DNA of 64,000 nucleotides, taken from assembly GCF_029227915.1 (NCBI RefSeq), contig NC_079882.1:20093001-20157000 (forward strand). The letters run 5' to 3'. The notes under the pieces were generated by a model. The model did not search any database. It was not told where the DNA came from and saw only the letters and a list, made by a program, of their open reading frames with translations. The position numbers were made by a program, and so were the translations under genes. The DNA comes from Hydractinia symbiolongicarpus (lineage: Eukaryota > Cnidaria > Hydrozoa > Anthoathecata > Hydractiniidae). Below are positions 50,617-63,200 of this stretch, in pieces (the first letter of the stretch is position 1; each line of letters starts with the position of its first letter).

Positions 50617-53600
50617 CTATTCTACAGATACATATTGTTCATCAACTTCAATGCTATTGTAAAAAGGAAATTCGCAGAAGCATATCAGCTTAGGAATTTT
50701 ATGAAGATTACCATATATAACGGGTGGAAGAGGTATCAATGGACTTGTCTTCTGCTTGTATTGGACATACTCCATTTTTCTATAATATAAAAAATATATA
50801 TTAGTGTCCATAACACATCCCTTTTTTATAAGATGAAAGCCTTTCTTTTTAAGTGTTTTAGAATTTCTGGAATTATTGCATAGTCAAATGACTGAAAATA
50901 ACTTATTCAAAAAACCATAAGGAGCTTGTTTTAGCATCGATTTATTAAATTTATGCTACACTTTTTTTAAAGGTGGTGGTGAATCAAACATTTACAACAT
51001 TAGGAATATCTTACGTTTTATATTTGTCATCAGCTTTTTTTTCTAACAGTGGTATACCGCTTAGGAATAAAAGAATAGTCATCAAAAACAAAGGGCTCAT
51101 AACTGCTGTCCACAACTTTTTCTCATCAATAATTTCAATGCTCAAGAGAAAAGCACCCCACCAAACCAACATCTCTCCAAAATAATTGGGATGACGAGAC
51201 CAAGACCAAAGACCTGCTTCACACCAGTGATCTTTATTTTCCTAAATATTCAAAATATTGTATTTTTTATTTCAAAATAATAAGTAAAACTAAATTTTCA
51301 TTTTTTTTAGATTTTAATCATTTTTTAAAAATTTCATCAAAATTATTTTATGAAAGAAATTTTTGCAATAGAAGGCTATAAGAAAATCTTCCAAACAGCA
51401 AATGTGAACATTTCTGAAAATTAGAGCATATTTTCTTTTCGTTTTCAAAAGTAGTAGAAGATATTTATCATGATCATAATGATTTTTTTTTGGAAAATGT
51501 CAATTTTCACAGAATTAATTTTTGCAAATGGGCATTTTTAATTTATTTTAGGGATTTTTTTGTGGGGAATTAGGAACTATTGTTAAATTTCGTAAATTAG
51601 AAAAAAAAATTGTGAAAATATCTTTTTGCGAAAAATGTTTCCTTAACAAATTTTGGTGGAATGTAAACTTGGTGGGTAACAAAAGAATAATATTCTTGGA
51701 TCCAGGTTAACATACTTAAAATTTTCTAATCATTATCAAATAAAAGCATCTGGATATATTGGAGTTGAGCTTATTACAAGTCTTGCTAATCAGATTAAAA
51801 GGATGGTGCTATCCTGAGTGAGTGGCAGTCGAGTGTAATAGTAAATTGTTTCAAGGGCAAGGGTGATGCATTAGAAAGAGGTAACTATGGAGGTTTGAAG
51901 TTGGTTGATCAGGTAATGATAGTTATTGAAAGAGTGATTGATAAGTTACTTAGAGAAAGAATTGATAGATAAGATGGAATTTGGTTTTGTTCCAGGGCAT
52001 GGCACTACGAATGCAATATTTTTACTAAGACAGCTTCAGGAAAAGTATTTAGGAAAGAGAAAGAATCTCTATTTTGCCTTTGTAGATTTAGAAAAAGCTT
52101 TTGATAGAGTGCCAAGTTATTTGGTGGGCTATGAGAAAATTAGGTGTGGATTAGTGGCTAGTTACGATGGTACAGTCTATGTACAACAATGCTAGAAGTC
52201 GTGTCAGGATTAACGATTCACTTAGTGATGAATTTAGTGTAAATTTTGGTGTACATCAGGGTTCTGCACTTAGTCCTTTGTTGTCTGTTCTAGTCTTAGA
52301 AGCGCTGTCGATGGAGTTCAGAACAGGCTGTCCATGGGAGTTATTGTATGCAGATGTAGTTGAAAAGTTTGAGAAGAGGAAGAAAGGACTAGAAGAGAAG
52401 GCTAAGGGTGAATGCAGCAAAGTCTAAAGTCATGATTAGTAGCATTGCAGCCAAGTGTGACCTTGTAGTTGGAAAGTGGCCTTGTGGAGTTTGCAGGAAA
52501 GGGGTTGGTAGTAACTCAATTTTTTGTCAGACTTGCAAGCATTGGGTACATAAGAAGTGCAGTAGTATTGGTGGAAGTTTAAGAGCTGACATTCCGTTTG
52601 TATGCAAGCGTTGCAAAGGTGAGATTATAGAGAATGAAGATTTCCAGCTTCAATGATGTACAACAGTGGCTCGTTAGAGATAGTTGAGAACTTACTTAGG
52701 TGAATGGGGGTGTTGGAAAAATTGTTATTTGCAGGATAGGCTCTGCTTGAAAAAAAAGTTCAGAGAGTTACTTCCTTTATTGACTAGCAGAATATTGTCA
52801 ATTGAGTTAAAAGGTAGGTTGTATGAGGCCTGTGTAGGAAGTGTTATGTTGTATGGTAGTGAGACATGGGCAGTGAGGCAGAAAGATCTTGACCGTTTAG
52901 AAAGAAATGATATGAGAATGGTTAGGTGAATGTGTAACACCAGTCTGAGAGACAGAAAGAGTTCAGATGAGCTAAGAAGTAGGCTAAGTATCCATAGAAA
53001 TAAAGATGTTATCCAGATAAGAAGATTGAATTGGCTGGGGCACTTGGAAAGAATGGAAGGATAATTGGGTAAGAAAGTGTAGAGACTTGATAGTTCCTGG
53101 GGCAAAGCCCAGAGGCAGACCGGGAAAGACTTGGCAGGAGGTTATAAGGACAGACTTAATACAGAGGAAGTTGAGTTTAGATCTAACACAGTCTAGATCA
53201 GATTGGAAGAGGGTCATTAATATACCTCGTGCCAACACATGCTAGCATGGAATATTTAAATTCAGCACCAAAATTTATGGAAACATGCCAATTTTTCAGT
53301 TTATACACAAAAGTACAACTACCTCTATTAGTAGCCAAACTTTTGATGTTTTACAAAGAAATGACCACACAAATTAACTGCAGTGAAAATTTTAAACATT
53401 ACAGTCAAACTCTTATAAAATTTAAAAAATTTAAATTACGATAAATCCTGTTCTAATAATCTTTTGGTATCCTAAATTTCCTATGTTATATAATTTTGCT
53501 GATAAATCAAAATTTGCCACTCATTTTTCTCAAAAGTTCCTTGTTTTCTTTTTTAAAATTTGATAATGCTAACCCGGATCCGAGAATATACTAAAATTAA

Positions 53601-54389
53601 AACTTTTTCATAAAAATCCCTATTTTCTCACTAATCACCTAAATGACAGAAATAAATTGACAAAAAATTTGAATATTTTTAAAAAAAACTTTTTTATATT
53701 CAGATGTTTTTTTTAAAAAAATGTAGACATAAAAACTAAATATACTAACTGGATTGTTTCGAAAATTGAACTTTTGTTGATCAGCTATAGCTTCTATTAT
53801 TAAACCAAATACAAAAACACTAATGCCAGCATAATCTGTTGCCACCAAATGTGAATTGTTGACAAGAAGTGGAGCATTAATATAAATAACTGGCAGGCTA
53901 ACAGTAAATACCCATATTGCTTGAAGCAGCCAGAACACAGCAAACCTTAAGGTGTTTTCACGTTTGTCATCAAATCTTTTATCTTCACCAATCCTCAGGA
54001 TACGATAGAACAAATACCCAGTTAATCTGAAACCCCATAGTACAACCAAAACAGTGATAGCAATTTGACGAGAATAAAATGTCTAGATTATATAAAATAA
54101 GTTATAAAAAAACAGTATTTTTAGGCATTCTAGAAATTCCAAAGACATTTTCTCTGCAGGCAAAAAAGTTGCTAAATTTTTCAGACTAAAAGCATTAGAA
54201 AAAGTAACTTACATTTGATAGGAAAAAAGTCACAACAGCTAACACAATAAAATTACTGCCCCCTGCAAAATCTGTAACTTTGTCAAATTTACATGTCGCT
54301 GCTACTATGAAAAAGGATGTTTGCATGCCAATGGTTATCAATGCTGCTAGCAGGACATTTCTTTGGTCGAACGAAAATACAACTGCCAT
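50617..54389 (-). CDS. DUF1295 / steroid 5-alpha-reductase-like multi-pass membrane protein (4 exons, 299 aa)
   Basis: Exons: 54389-54213, 54082-53750, 51241-51015, 50779-50617; all have GT-AG borders and the phases sum to exactly 300 codons. The order of features is typical of DUF1295: hydrophobic N-terminal helices, VLWGFRLTGYLFYRI, DKRFDD, FWLLQAIWVFTVSLP, then the hallmark GLWSWSRHPNYFGEM-x-VWWG, and LPLLEKKADDKY-like text (here IPLLEKKADDKYK). The tail has PLIPLPPVIYG, also usual. The family shares the isoprenylcysteine methyltransferase/steroid reductase membrane fold; the substrate is unknown and an ER location is inferred. Intron 2 (2.5 kb) contains nested transposons. Confidence 0.88.
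51685..53592. mobile_element. TIR element copy split by a LINE, in an intron of the DUF1295 gene
   Basis: The left end TTCTTGGATCCAGGTTAACA and the right end GCTAACCCGGATCCGAGAA match the termini of 47037-48262. The element is in inverted orientation relative to that copy: 53258-53520 equals the reverse complement of about 47995-48200, and about 850 bp of interior is missing. It is interrupted near 51749 by the LINE, resuming near 53258. Confidence 0.75.
51750..53255 (+). pseudogene. 5'-truncated, decayed non-LTR retrotransposon (LINE) reverse transcriptase
   Basis: RT blocks in order: SGYIGVELI, LSEWQSS, VNCFKGKGDALERGNYGGLK, MEFGFVPGHGTTNAIF, FAFVDLEKAFDRVP (first catalytic Asp), then GVHQGSALSPLL and ELLYAD. 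The YADD site is cut: after YAD the frame jumps to VVEKFEKRKKGL, removing the second Asp and about 12 residues. A zinc finger follows (CGVC-x9-CQTC-x3-WVHKKC...CKRC), then a C-terminal part with GSETWAVRQKD and LNWLGHLERM. Several stops and frame changes confirm it is dead. The 5' endonuclease part is absent. Confidence 0.88.
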
Positions 54390-55734
54390 CTCTTCCTTAG
54401 CTTCAAGTCGTATTACTTGTTGTAAGATTAATCTTTAAAAGAAACAGAATTTATAGCCAGCTATAGTTAGCTAAACATACGTTATGTTATGTAACCCTCT
54501 AGCACATCATGTAACTTGTTTATAACACGATATTGATATGCAGAGAAAAATTCAGTTAACCAAAAAGTTTCGATATAGGTCAAAATTATTGCCCGCCTTT
54601 AAAAATGGCAGCCGCGCGTGATTACACGCTTTATAACACAAGCCCGGACATCAAAATTCCGATTTCCTGGTGGTAGGATAAATTATCCTGATCTCGGCTA
54701 CATCTTAGAAGCATCAAAATTTACTGTTACTATAAATTTTCGATACTGCTATAAACCAAAGAATTTTACTTTGTTGCATGAAAATTTCGCGATTTTGCAG
54801 AGTTTTCTTCCTCAAAACTTAGAAAGTAAAATGCCGCGAAAATGAATCTTCAGCTCAACAGCGAAATTAAGAAATGGATGGACGTCGTCGTTGTTCGCAA
54901 TCGCGAAGTTAGAGCCTTTCTGTCATTAATTGCACATTTACGAAACTGCAACCTTTTTGCAAATGACAAAACTTCTAAATTTCTTTTCTCCTCTTTGCAT
55001 TTTTTACAACAACCGCGGAATTAAAAGCCACGGAATGCACATATCTAAAAAAGATTAAAATGCCCCAAAAAGCTAACCTAAGAATCCGTTTGTATGCGCG
55101 AAAATTCCCGGAAAGGTCGAATCGCGATGGCGAAAAGCAAAGTTGTTTTTCTAAAGAAAATTGATTTCTTGATAACTTGCTGAACGTTTTTTCGTTTGAT
55201 GACTCGTGATTTGTTTTTGTAAAATTCTGAAATCCTTAACATCTTTTAATTGATTCCAATGGGTGTATTTGACACAAATAATGGCCACCCTCTGCGTTGC
55301 GCAAGTTTATTTAAAGCTGTCTGAACTAAATAAATAGGCCGCCAGAAATAAATTGAAGTTACGAAAACAGTCAAAAGAATTGCGAAAACAAATCTTCACA
55401 AAAAAATCTTAAAATGATTCTTGCGCAGAAAACTTTTTAACATTCTTATTTGGAAAATTAATTTTCGCAAAATGCCTATTTATGATCTCGTAAAATAAAT
55501 GATTGAGGTGCGGATGCTGCACAAGTTGTAAATTTCCGGGTGGCCACTCCTATCCTTTAAAAAGTAAAAATCAGGAGTAAACTAGGTTAAAAAACAACAA
55601 GGAGAATTTCAATGCAAAAACCCGTAAACAGAGACAAAATATAATCACACAAAGCAAATTCCAAAAAAACATTGAATGAGTCTGTAATATTTCGAAAATA
55701 CCGGCAACATTCGTATTATGGATCCCTCTCTTAG

Positions 55735-55905
55735 TGTAACGATACTGTTTCTATACCCCTGTGTCAACGATAGAGCTTTTATAACCCCCTTCTGTATCAA
55801 CGATACAGCTTCTATAGCTCCCTCGTCCCTCCCTGTGTCAACGATAATACAGCTTCTATAGCCCCCTCCTGCAGTGTCAACGATACTGCTTCTCTAGCCT
55901 AATGA
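55735..55905. repeat. Tandem array, ~35-45 bp units
   Basis: Four to five units carry GTGTCAACGATA, then CAGCTTCTATAG or a variant and CCCCCTC. Unit length varies through small indels. Nothing suggests coding. Confidence 0.75.
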
Positions 55906-56329
55906 AATATAACTGATTGTGAAAAATTATTATCCAGTTTCCCCATATTTTTACTTTTCCATGTTTTTCCAGAATAGTACACTTTTTTTAAAAAAAAGAA
56001 AACCGTTTTTTAAACCGAGTCTCAATTCTCTTAGTAAAATACCTGAATATATGCCGAAATTTTCTTAAGTTTTTTTTTAATATCTATTCCTCTATTTTCT
56101 GTGCTTTTTTTCTTTTTAAATAAATACGATTTATTTTAGAATCTTTTATTTTTATCGAAGAAAAAAACTTCTTTTGTTATTTTTAGGATAAATATTGTTA
56201 GAGTATGTTTGACTGAAAAAAAAGTTAGATTGAGTTGTGTTTTGAAATTAAGGTGATTTAAGAACTGTTAATGCAAATATCAAGATCTCTAAAAATAACA
56301 CGCTGAGGCTGAGGGGATTTTCTTAAAAA

Positions 56330-56455
56330 CTAGTCGTTAGCCCGTGGAAAATCCATGGGTTCGCCGTCCGTTTATACCGCATTGCGTGCTTCTCCCTATT
56401 GCGCAGCTAAGCTACCATTTTGTGTGACAAGCGTATACGGGTATTATAATATAGA
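56330..56455 (-). mobile_element. Short (126 bp) Helitron-like element
   Basis: On the minus strand it starts TCTATATTATAATACCCGTA and ends with stem CCCATGGATTTTCCACGGG, then CTAG, between A and T. Its body (CACACAAAATGGTAGC, CACGCAATGCGGTATAA) matches the other two copies. Confidence 0.8.
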
Positions 56456-58150
56456 TGTTTGAGATTTATTTTCTTATAAAAATGTTTTTTTTAAAAAAAA
56501 ATACATGTACTCTATTTCCAGGGGTTTCGAGGTATAGTGACCACCCTGGGTACAACAGCAGAGTATAAGCACGGGAAACATGACGATACGTCAGGACAAT
56601 GATTTTTATAACCTAAATACCGTTTTAGTCCAAAACTGGCTCAAAATTTATAGAAGCTCTGTTTTTACAAAGTAAACAAAAGTCTTTTATATATTTTAGC
56701 TCCTCGTCTTACACCAATTTGGCCAGGAAGTAAAGTTTAAAGCTCACAATGCTATTTAAGAATATAAAATTTTGTAAACTTCGGTTTCTTTAATTTTTAA
56801 CTAATTTACTTCAAATAACACAAAGCCTAGCAAACGCCCTTAAGCAAAAAAGTGAAAAATATTTTTTGTTTTGTAAAAAATGTTCTAATGGCATTTGAAA
56901 ATTAGGTTCGTGCAAATACTCACCAATACTACTGGTACAGTTTACAATCCTAATTTAGAATGACGAGATATTTCCCCTGATTTTACTAAGATTCGCCAAG
57001 TAAATTCTACATTATTTACTTTTCTTTCTGTCCTACGAATAACAAAGATGAAATAACTCGACCGTGCTACACATTAATACAAACCACGACTTTTCTGCAT
57101 CTGCTTCTTAATTTTTACAAAAAATATCTATGGTCGTTTTTTACAAATGTTATAAAATAAAAATATCTACTCTACTAGTCTAAGAATATTAGATGCTACA
57201 TACAAAAGAACTGAAGTTGATAAAAAAATAATCGACTGAGCTACATAGAACCAAGAGTTAAAATATACATAAAATTATTTATGTCCTATTCTAAATAAAA
57301 GCTACAGCAAGATTGAAACGTGTTCTGCACTTATATTTACCTGGCTAATGTCAAGTCGACTACGTAAGATTTTTGTCTGGATAAAAGCAATATACAATTT
57401 TTTTCCTTAACGGTCTAACCACATATAACCTATACAAACCAATACCGTTACAATCTTTAAACATCATTGGTACAAAATTTCGCGCGTACTAATGTTTTGT
57501 GCGTTTCCACAAAAAGCTTAGTACGTGATTGCGGAATGCGTTTTAGGCTTTAAATGTCTTTTTTTATGCTTTTTCTCACGTTCTGCACATTTATAAACAA
57601 AATAATTACACAGTTTAAATAAAGATATATTGATCGTATGAAATACGTTCATACGAAATACGTTCATTTTGCTTTTGCATGAAAATTAATGCGCACGATT
57701 TTAGTACAAAAAATTTAATGTTTAAAATAGATTTACCGAACTATGAGTTTAGTTTAAACCATCCATAAATAAATTTTGATCTCACTTTCTCGAGATTCAG
57801 TGTCATCGTTAGTGGTTGAACAAAACAAAGTTACGGTTCATGAACGTTGAAAAATAGAAATTATATTGACTTTATTATATAAAAGGATACTGTAAAAAAT
57901 AATTGTACTTTCAGACATAAAATGTATTTGTCTGCGTCTGCACAAGTTTCATCAAGATTTTCTCCTACTGACTACACCACATACTTAAATGTGAAACTTT
58001 TCAAATTCAAGCATCGTTTATCTCATTAAATAACTTCGTTTGTCTGCTCCATTGCACGTTGGGGATAAGGTATGGCCTTCTTTCCTTAAATAAGAAAAAA
58101 AAAATTAAACAAAATCACGCGAATTTTATGGTAAAAAAATATTGGTTGGA

Positions 58151-58470
58151 CCGGTTCTAGGATAGTTCCCCCCGGATAATTGCTCCCAGACAATTCCCCC
58201 CCCCCTCCCTTCTCCTCTGAATAATTGCCCCGGGGCAAAGCCATAAGTTTCGTTTCATTTCAAAATTATTTTTTATATTTTTTCTTTTCCTGGCTAAACA
58301 ACTGACTTATCTGCTAAATTAAATCTTCAGTTTTTTCATCATAAAGCACAGGATTTTTTTTCTCCAAATTATTACAAAAATAATGTGAAAATAAGAAAAC
58401 CTGGTGTCAATTAGTTAAAAAGAATTGTGACAGTGGGATTATCCAGAGCAAATGGTCCTAGAACAAATGG
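58151..58470. mobile_element. MITE-like repeat
   Basis: GGTTCTAGGATAGTTC...GGATAATTGC at the left faces TGTTCTAGGACCATTTGC...GGATAATCC on the other strand at the right. The C-rich run near 58196 is unusual here. There is no ORF. Confidence 0.5.
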
Positions 58471-58854
58471 TTCTTTTGCTAACATTTTGTTTTAGGTAAA
58501 ACAGGCAAAAGCATAATGCCATGCTTTAAAACTGATTTTTAAACTTTTTCAGGTTTCGTCAAAATACACATGTTTAGTCTCTAAATGTTAAGTAACAAAA
58601 CGAGAATTCACAAAAATGAAATACTGCGTGAAATATATTCCGTTCGTAAAACTTAGTTCCTGCAAAACGTACATTTTTTTCTTGCAATTCGCGAAATCAA
58701 AGCTCCGCTAAAATTTTCTTTTTCCCATATTGGCAACGTATAACATTACCTCTTATTGGTATTCGGCATAATCACATTCGAATTCTGTGCTTACACGTGC
58801 AGGAAATCTCACGTATGTGCCTAAGAAGAGACGAAAATACACAAGTTTTCTATC

Positions 58855-59235
58855 GCATTTCACGCCTATTTTATGTCAATAAATTTCTCACAGTTCACGC
58901 TTCATCGCAAAAAATTTCTCGCAGTTCACGCTTCATCGCAAAAAATTTCTCGCAGTTCACGCTTCATCGTAAAAAAATTCTCGCAGTTTATACCTATCTT
59001 ATCGCAATAAATTTCTCGCAGTTCACGCCTAATTTATCGCAATAAATTTCTCACAGTTTACGCCTAATTTATCGCAAAAAATTTCTCGCAGTTCACGCTT
59101 CATCGTAAAAAAATTCTCGCAGTTTATACCTATCTTATCGCAATAAATTTCTCGCAGTTCACGCACAATTTATCGCAATAAATTTCTCACAGTTTACGCC
59201 TATTTTATCGCAATAAATTTCTCGCAGTTTACGCC
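58855..59235. repeat. Tandem array, ~31-35 bp units (TTTCTCGCAGTTCACGC)
   Basis: About 11-12 units of TTTCTCGCAGTTCACGC followed by TTCATCGCAAAAAA or CTAATTTATCGCAATAAA. Two unit types are arranged in a higher-order pattern: a five-unit block starting near 58915 seems to repeat near 59085. The open frame through it (58797-59045 plus) is a by-product. Confidence 0.85.
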
Positions 59236-59632
59236 TTTTTGTGCAATCTCGTTTTGATTTCATGCTTGCATATTGCAAAACGAAATCCACCATCGAGTTT
59301 TGACGAAATGAAAAATGCGAGAACAATAATGAAACTGAAATTCCTATTTTTCTAAATATCATTCAGGTAGTGTTACTAGCAATTAAAGTTGTTTTAGAGT
59401 TTTACTGGACATCATATAACTCAAAGCTATTCACGGGAATTCAATTTCACGAAGTGAAAAACAAATTCGAATAATTTTAAAATGACCCCCGGTTTTTAAT
59501 TACCGAAATGTCCTAAAGTAATATACTTATTTTCTAATAAATTCTGGGTACGGTTTCGCAAAACAACAAATAAAAAACAAAAACAACACGATTATTAAAG
59601 CCATGCAGGCACTGGTGACATATAAAAGACTG

Positions 59633-59797
59633 TTATTTCTTAACCTTTAAAAGAACGGGTGCCGCAAATATCAGGGCGGAAAGAGCTCCACAGTTGGACC
59701 ACAAAACTCCTAAGGACTTAGTCATGAAAAGGGTCCCGATATTTTGGAAAGAGGACAGGATGAGTTGGGCTACCCAACAGTACCAAACGTGAACCGT
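59633..59797 (-). CDS. Possible orphan last exon of a membrane protein
   Basis: After a TAG acceptor, the frame TVHVWYCWVAQLILSSF...VLWSNCGALSALIFAAPVLL stays open for 54 codons to a stop, with two hydrophobic stretches like the last helices of a transporter. The only candidate upstream exon (60017-59963, NWWSRFLARNSFRGR) has the wrong phase to join in this frame. It could be a gene relic or chance. The family is not recognised. Confidence 0.25.
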   Translation of the reverse strand, partial: TVHVWYCWVAQLILSSFQNIGTLFMTKSLGVLWSNCGALSALIFAAPVLLKVKK

Positions 59798-60217
59798 CTA
59801 GATGTTGTCCTCCATCACTAACCGCGGCTCAAATTTCGCAAAGTTGATTAAAGTTAACTGAAAACGGGGTCTTTTCAAAAAACGGGCCGCTCTTTTAAGT
59901 TTAATCGTACAGAAGAAATTTCTTAAGATGCAGCTAAAACTCAAAAATTTTTTAGACGTACCTCTCCCTCTGAAGCTATTTCTCGCTAGAAATCTGGACC
60001 ACCAGTTTTGTTTCACGTCTAAGAAAAACAGATTACATTAAAACACAAATAAAAATAAAACGCATGTTACTAACGATCACAAAGCTGTTCTGATTTATAC
60101 CTTTCAGTTTAAAATACCTTCCCCGCATTTCAATTTCTTTAAGCACAACTTTATTATATCCCATACTAAAATCCGCCAAATATTAGAAGAAAAACAAAAA
60201 TTATGGAAATTTAGATT

Positions 60218-63200
60218 TTAATGGTATATAATGTTCCGATAATTAGTGTACCAATACTTACTTCCGTCTGCTGAATCAAGTTCGACTTGCTGAAACCTTT
60301 TGTGGGCATAGAACACCAGACGAATAACGATGGTAATTAACGGTATATAAACCAGAGTTTTTAGAAAAACTATGTTCGTGTTTCGTACGGTTTTTGATGT
60401 TGTGAACGGTACACTTAAAATCAACGACAGTAAACTTATGAAACACATATTCGTCAGCAGTACAATGTCCCAAAAATTGTTGGTCCAAACCCGATAGGGT
60501 TGTACGGATGAGAACACTGCTTGAAAAACCACACATGCGATGGAGAGAACAATCAATCGAGTGACTTCTTCTTGAATGAAGACAGCGATTAGCAGCAAAA
60601 TAAATCTGCATACAAAATAGAACGCCGCGAACACCCGATATAAAATTTTCTCCTTAAAACAGTTCTTGAGTGCGTTTAGAATGGGCTCGACGCGTTGAAT
60701 GATGGCAAAGCGAGACGTAAAAAACGGTGTAAACAGTAAAACAATAGGGAACCCCAAAACAATAAACACGAGAAAAATTAGAGCCAGGATGCCATAGTAA
60801 ATATGTTCGTCTTCAAAATAACCAACAAAAGCTGCTTCGTATAAAACCAGCTTGTCATTGATATTCACCCAATGCAGTAACTTAAGAGTTACACCAGTAA
60901 AAGTTGAATAACAAACGACCAACACAAAACTTAAAGCTCTGCCAAACGAATTCCGACGGTAATCTCTCTCCGCTTCTAAGGACCGGCGATAAAAAATCTT
61001 CTGCCACAGCTTCTCTGGAATGACCAAACCCATAATAAATGTAAAAAATATCATTGAAGAGGGTGCTACATAGTTTATTGCCAATTTCTGAAGGTTATCC
61101 ATGCCATTAAATAAACAAATGCCGAAACTATCACCTGTTCCTTGCACACTTGTGATGCCAATTACGAAGGAAATGAACTTATCCAATTGCACGTTTTCTG
61201 GTATTAGCAGCATGACCATCTGGTATGAATACAAGTACGCATTTAAATATCCGGAAAAAGCATCAATATTAAAATACAATATTACCATGACTAACAAACA
61301 AAGGACGATAAACATTGGAATGAGTAACAGTAGCCATGTATTCTTGCATTTTTTACACTTTTCATTCCCCAATTGAACACTAAATCCCGGTTTACATTGG
61401 CTACACAAATCACCGGTTCTTCTCTCTGCACACTGGTTTTTTATATCTAACTCACAAAGGTAGCCTTCCTGCTCTTTGTTGCAACGGCAGTAATGTATAG
61501 GACAAATCACCGTGTTTAACTTACCAGAGTTGCTGCGAAATCCCCATTTCCCTTTCAAAACATAAACTGTACCATTTTCAAGGCAACGTATAACTCCAGT
61601 GACCTCATCATCGTTATCCATACAAACGCATTTTGTCTTCTCCTTATTTAGTTCGAAACCAAGTGGACAGTCTGTTAAATTACCATTGGCTACTTCTGTG
61701 TCAACCATTAGCCCACTAGTTGTTACAAGACGAAACGGAAAAGGTTGATTAGTTTCACCATTCAATCGTAAGCGAGATATGTTGTCTCGTATAAAAAATA
61801 AATTGTTAGGGGGATCTAGCGCTACATGTTTATTTAGGATTTCAATTTTTAATGCAGCATAAACTCTTTGATTTTTTTCATCTCGCATCACTACATCCGG
61901 TGTAAAGGGAACATTCGGCTTCACATTATTCCACTGACTGGAAATAATGCTGATATCAATAGCATTTGTGACAACTTCTGGTTCATTGTTACAACTACTG
62001 TAAGTTATAACTTTCCAGTCTAGTGCAGAAGGATCTATTCTTTTCCCGCCCGACTTGCGGCAAAACTGCAAAGTGGAAGCATATATTGAATTACCGGCAG
62101 CAATTGGTGCTGAATTATTTACAAATTCAATTGTAACATTCCAATCTTTTCGCTCAAGTTCAGCATTCTCATACCGAAGAAAGCATCGTGATGTCTGCAA
62201 TTTGGTCGTGCTAAAACCAACACGTGGCGGTCCTCTATTTTTTACATAAATTGCACCACCCTTTCGTCTAGCAGAATTATTTTCGAATCGCAAAAAACTG
62301 TCTTTTTCCAGAAGGATAAAAGAGGAACCGTATAAAGCCAGTGAGCCTCCTTCCAGACCTGTGTTACTATGAAATTTGGAGACACTTTTTTTACTTAAGC
62401 TTAGTGATGAGGAGTCCAAAACAATAGCAGTATAATCATTTTGAAAAAACATATTGTTGCCAATCAAACGAAGTGTTATTTCTTCAGAATAAACTGCACC
62501 TTGCCCAATTACTTTCCCATCTTCTGTCAGCTTCATACAATTTTTGATAAATTTTGAATCTTCAATCTTTACCTGGTAAGATATTCCTGGTCCAAGGACA
62601 TCTTGGTTTAAGTTATGTGTAGCAAGTCCTAATGCAAAACCAACTGTTGCTTTGTTTTGCACGAAAGTACATTTTGTGATGTATATATCCCGATAGGTTA
62701 CATTCTTAGAATAGATGAGTCTAGTTGGTTTAGACACAGAAATCCCTCCACCAAAGATAGCAGAATTATTCTTGAAAGTAGTATTGAAAAATGTCACCTT
62801 ATTGGGAAGATTGACACCATCATCCTGAAGATGGTAAACACTGTGCACTCGAGCACCTCCACCACCAAACTTCGCAATATTGTTTTTAAACTTGCTATTG
62901 TTAACAAATAATGTATTATTCTGACTTTCAGTCTCAAACAAAATAAATAGTCCACCACCCCACAATGCCTCATTACCATCAAAGCAAGTCTTCTCAATAT
63001 TTATGACATTATTTTTGCTAGTTCCACGTAAATGAACCAACATTCCAGCACCTTTTGTTTCAAATAATCTGTTGACAGGTGTGGAACTTTTGTTGTTGGC
63101 TTTAAACAAACAGTTTTTAATATAAACAGTTGTATCATGATTATATGCAGGTAAATAACTCCTTCCAGAACAGTTAAGAAAAGCACCACAAAATGTGAAT

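Larger units (their letters stand above)
55536..56551. mobile_element. ~1 kb TIR-like element with nested Helitron and minisatellite
   Basis: The left end CCGGGTGGCCACTCCTATCC is roughly inverted at the right (CCAGGGTGGTCACTATACC on the other strand). Inside are a short tandem array (55735-55905) and a complete 126-bp Helitron-like element (56330-56455), which must be the younger insertion. There are no ORFs. Confidence 0.5.
54390..59632. other. Intergenic region with repeats only
   Basis: The DUF1295 gene promoter should lie just right of 54389. 54600-55130 is rich in GCGAAAATTTC-type text like the 12.3 and 27 kb repeats. A TIR element (55536-56551), a MITE (58151-58470) and a tandem array (58855-59235) follow. 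56552-58150 shows no gene or repeat I recognise beyond a doubled GAAATACGTTCAT near 57640. Confidence 0.5.
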
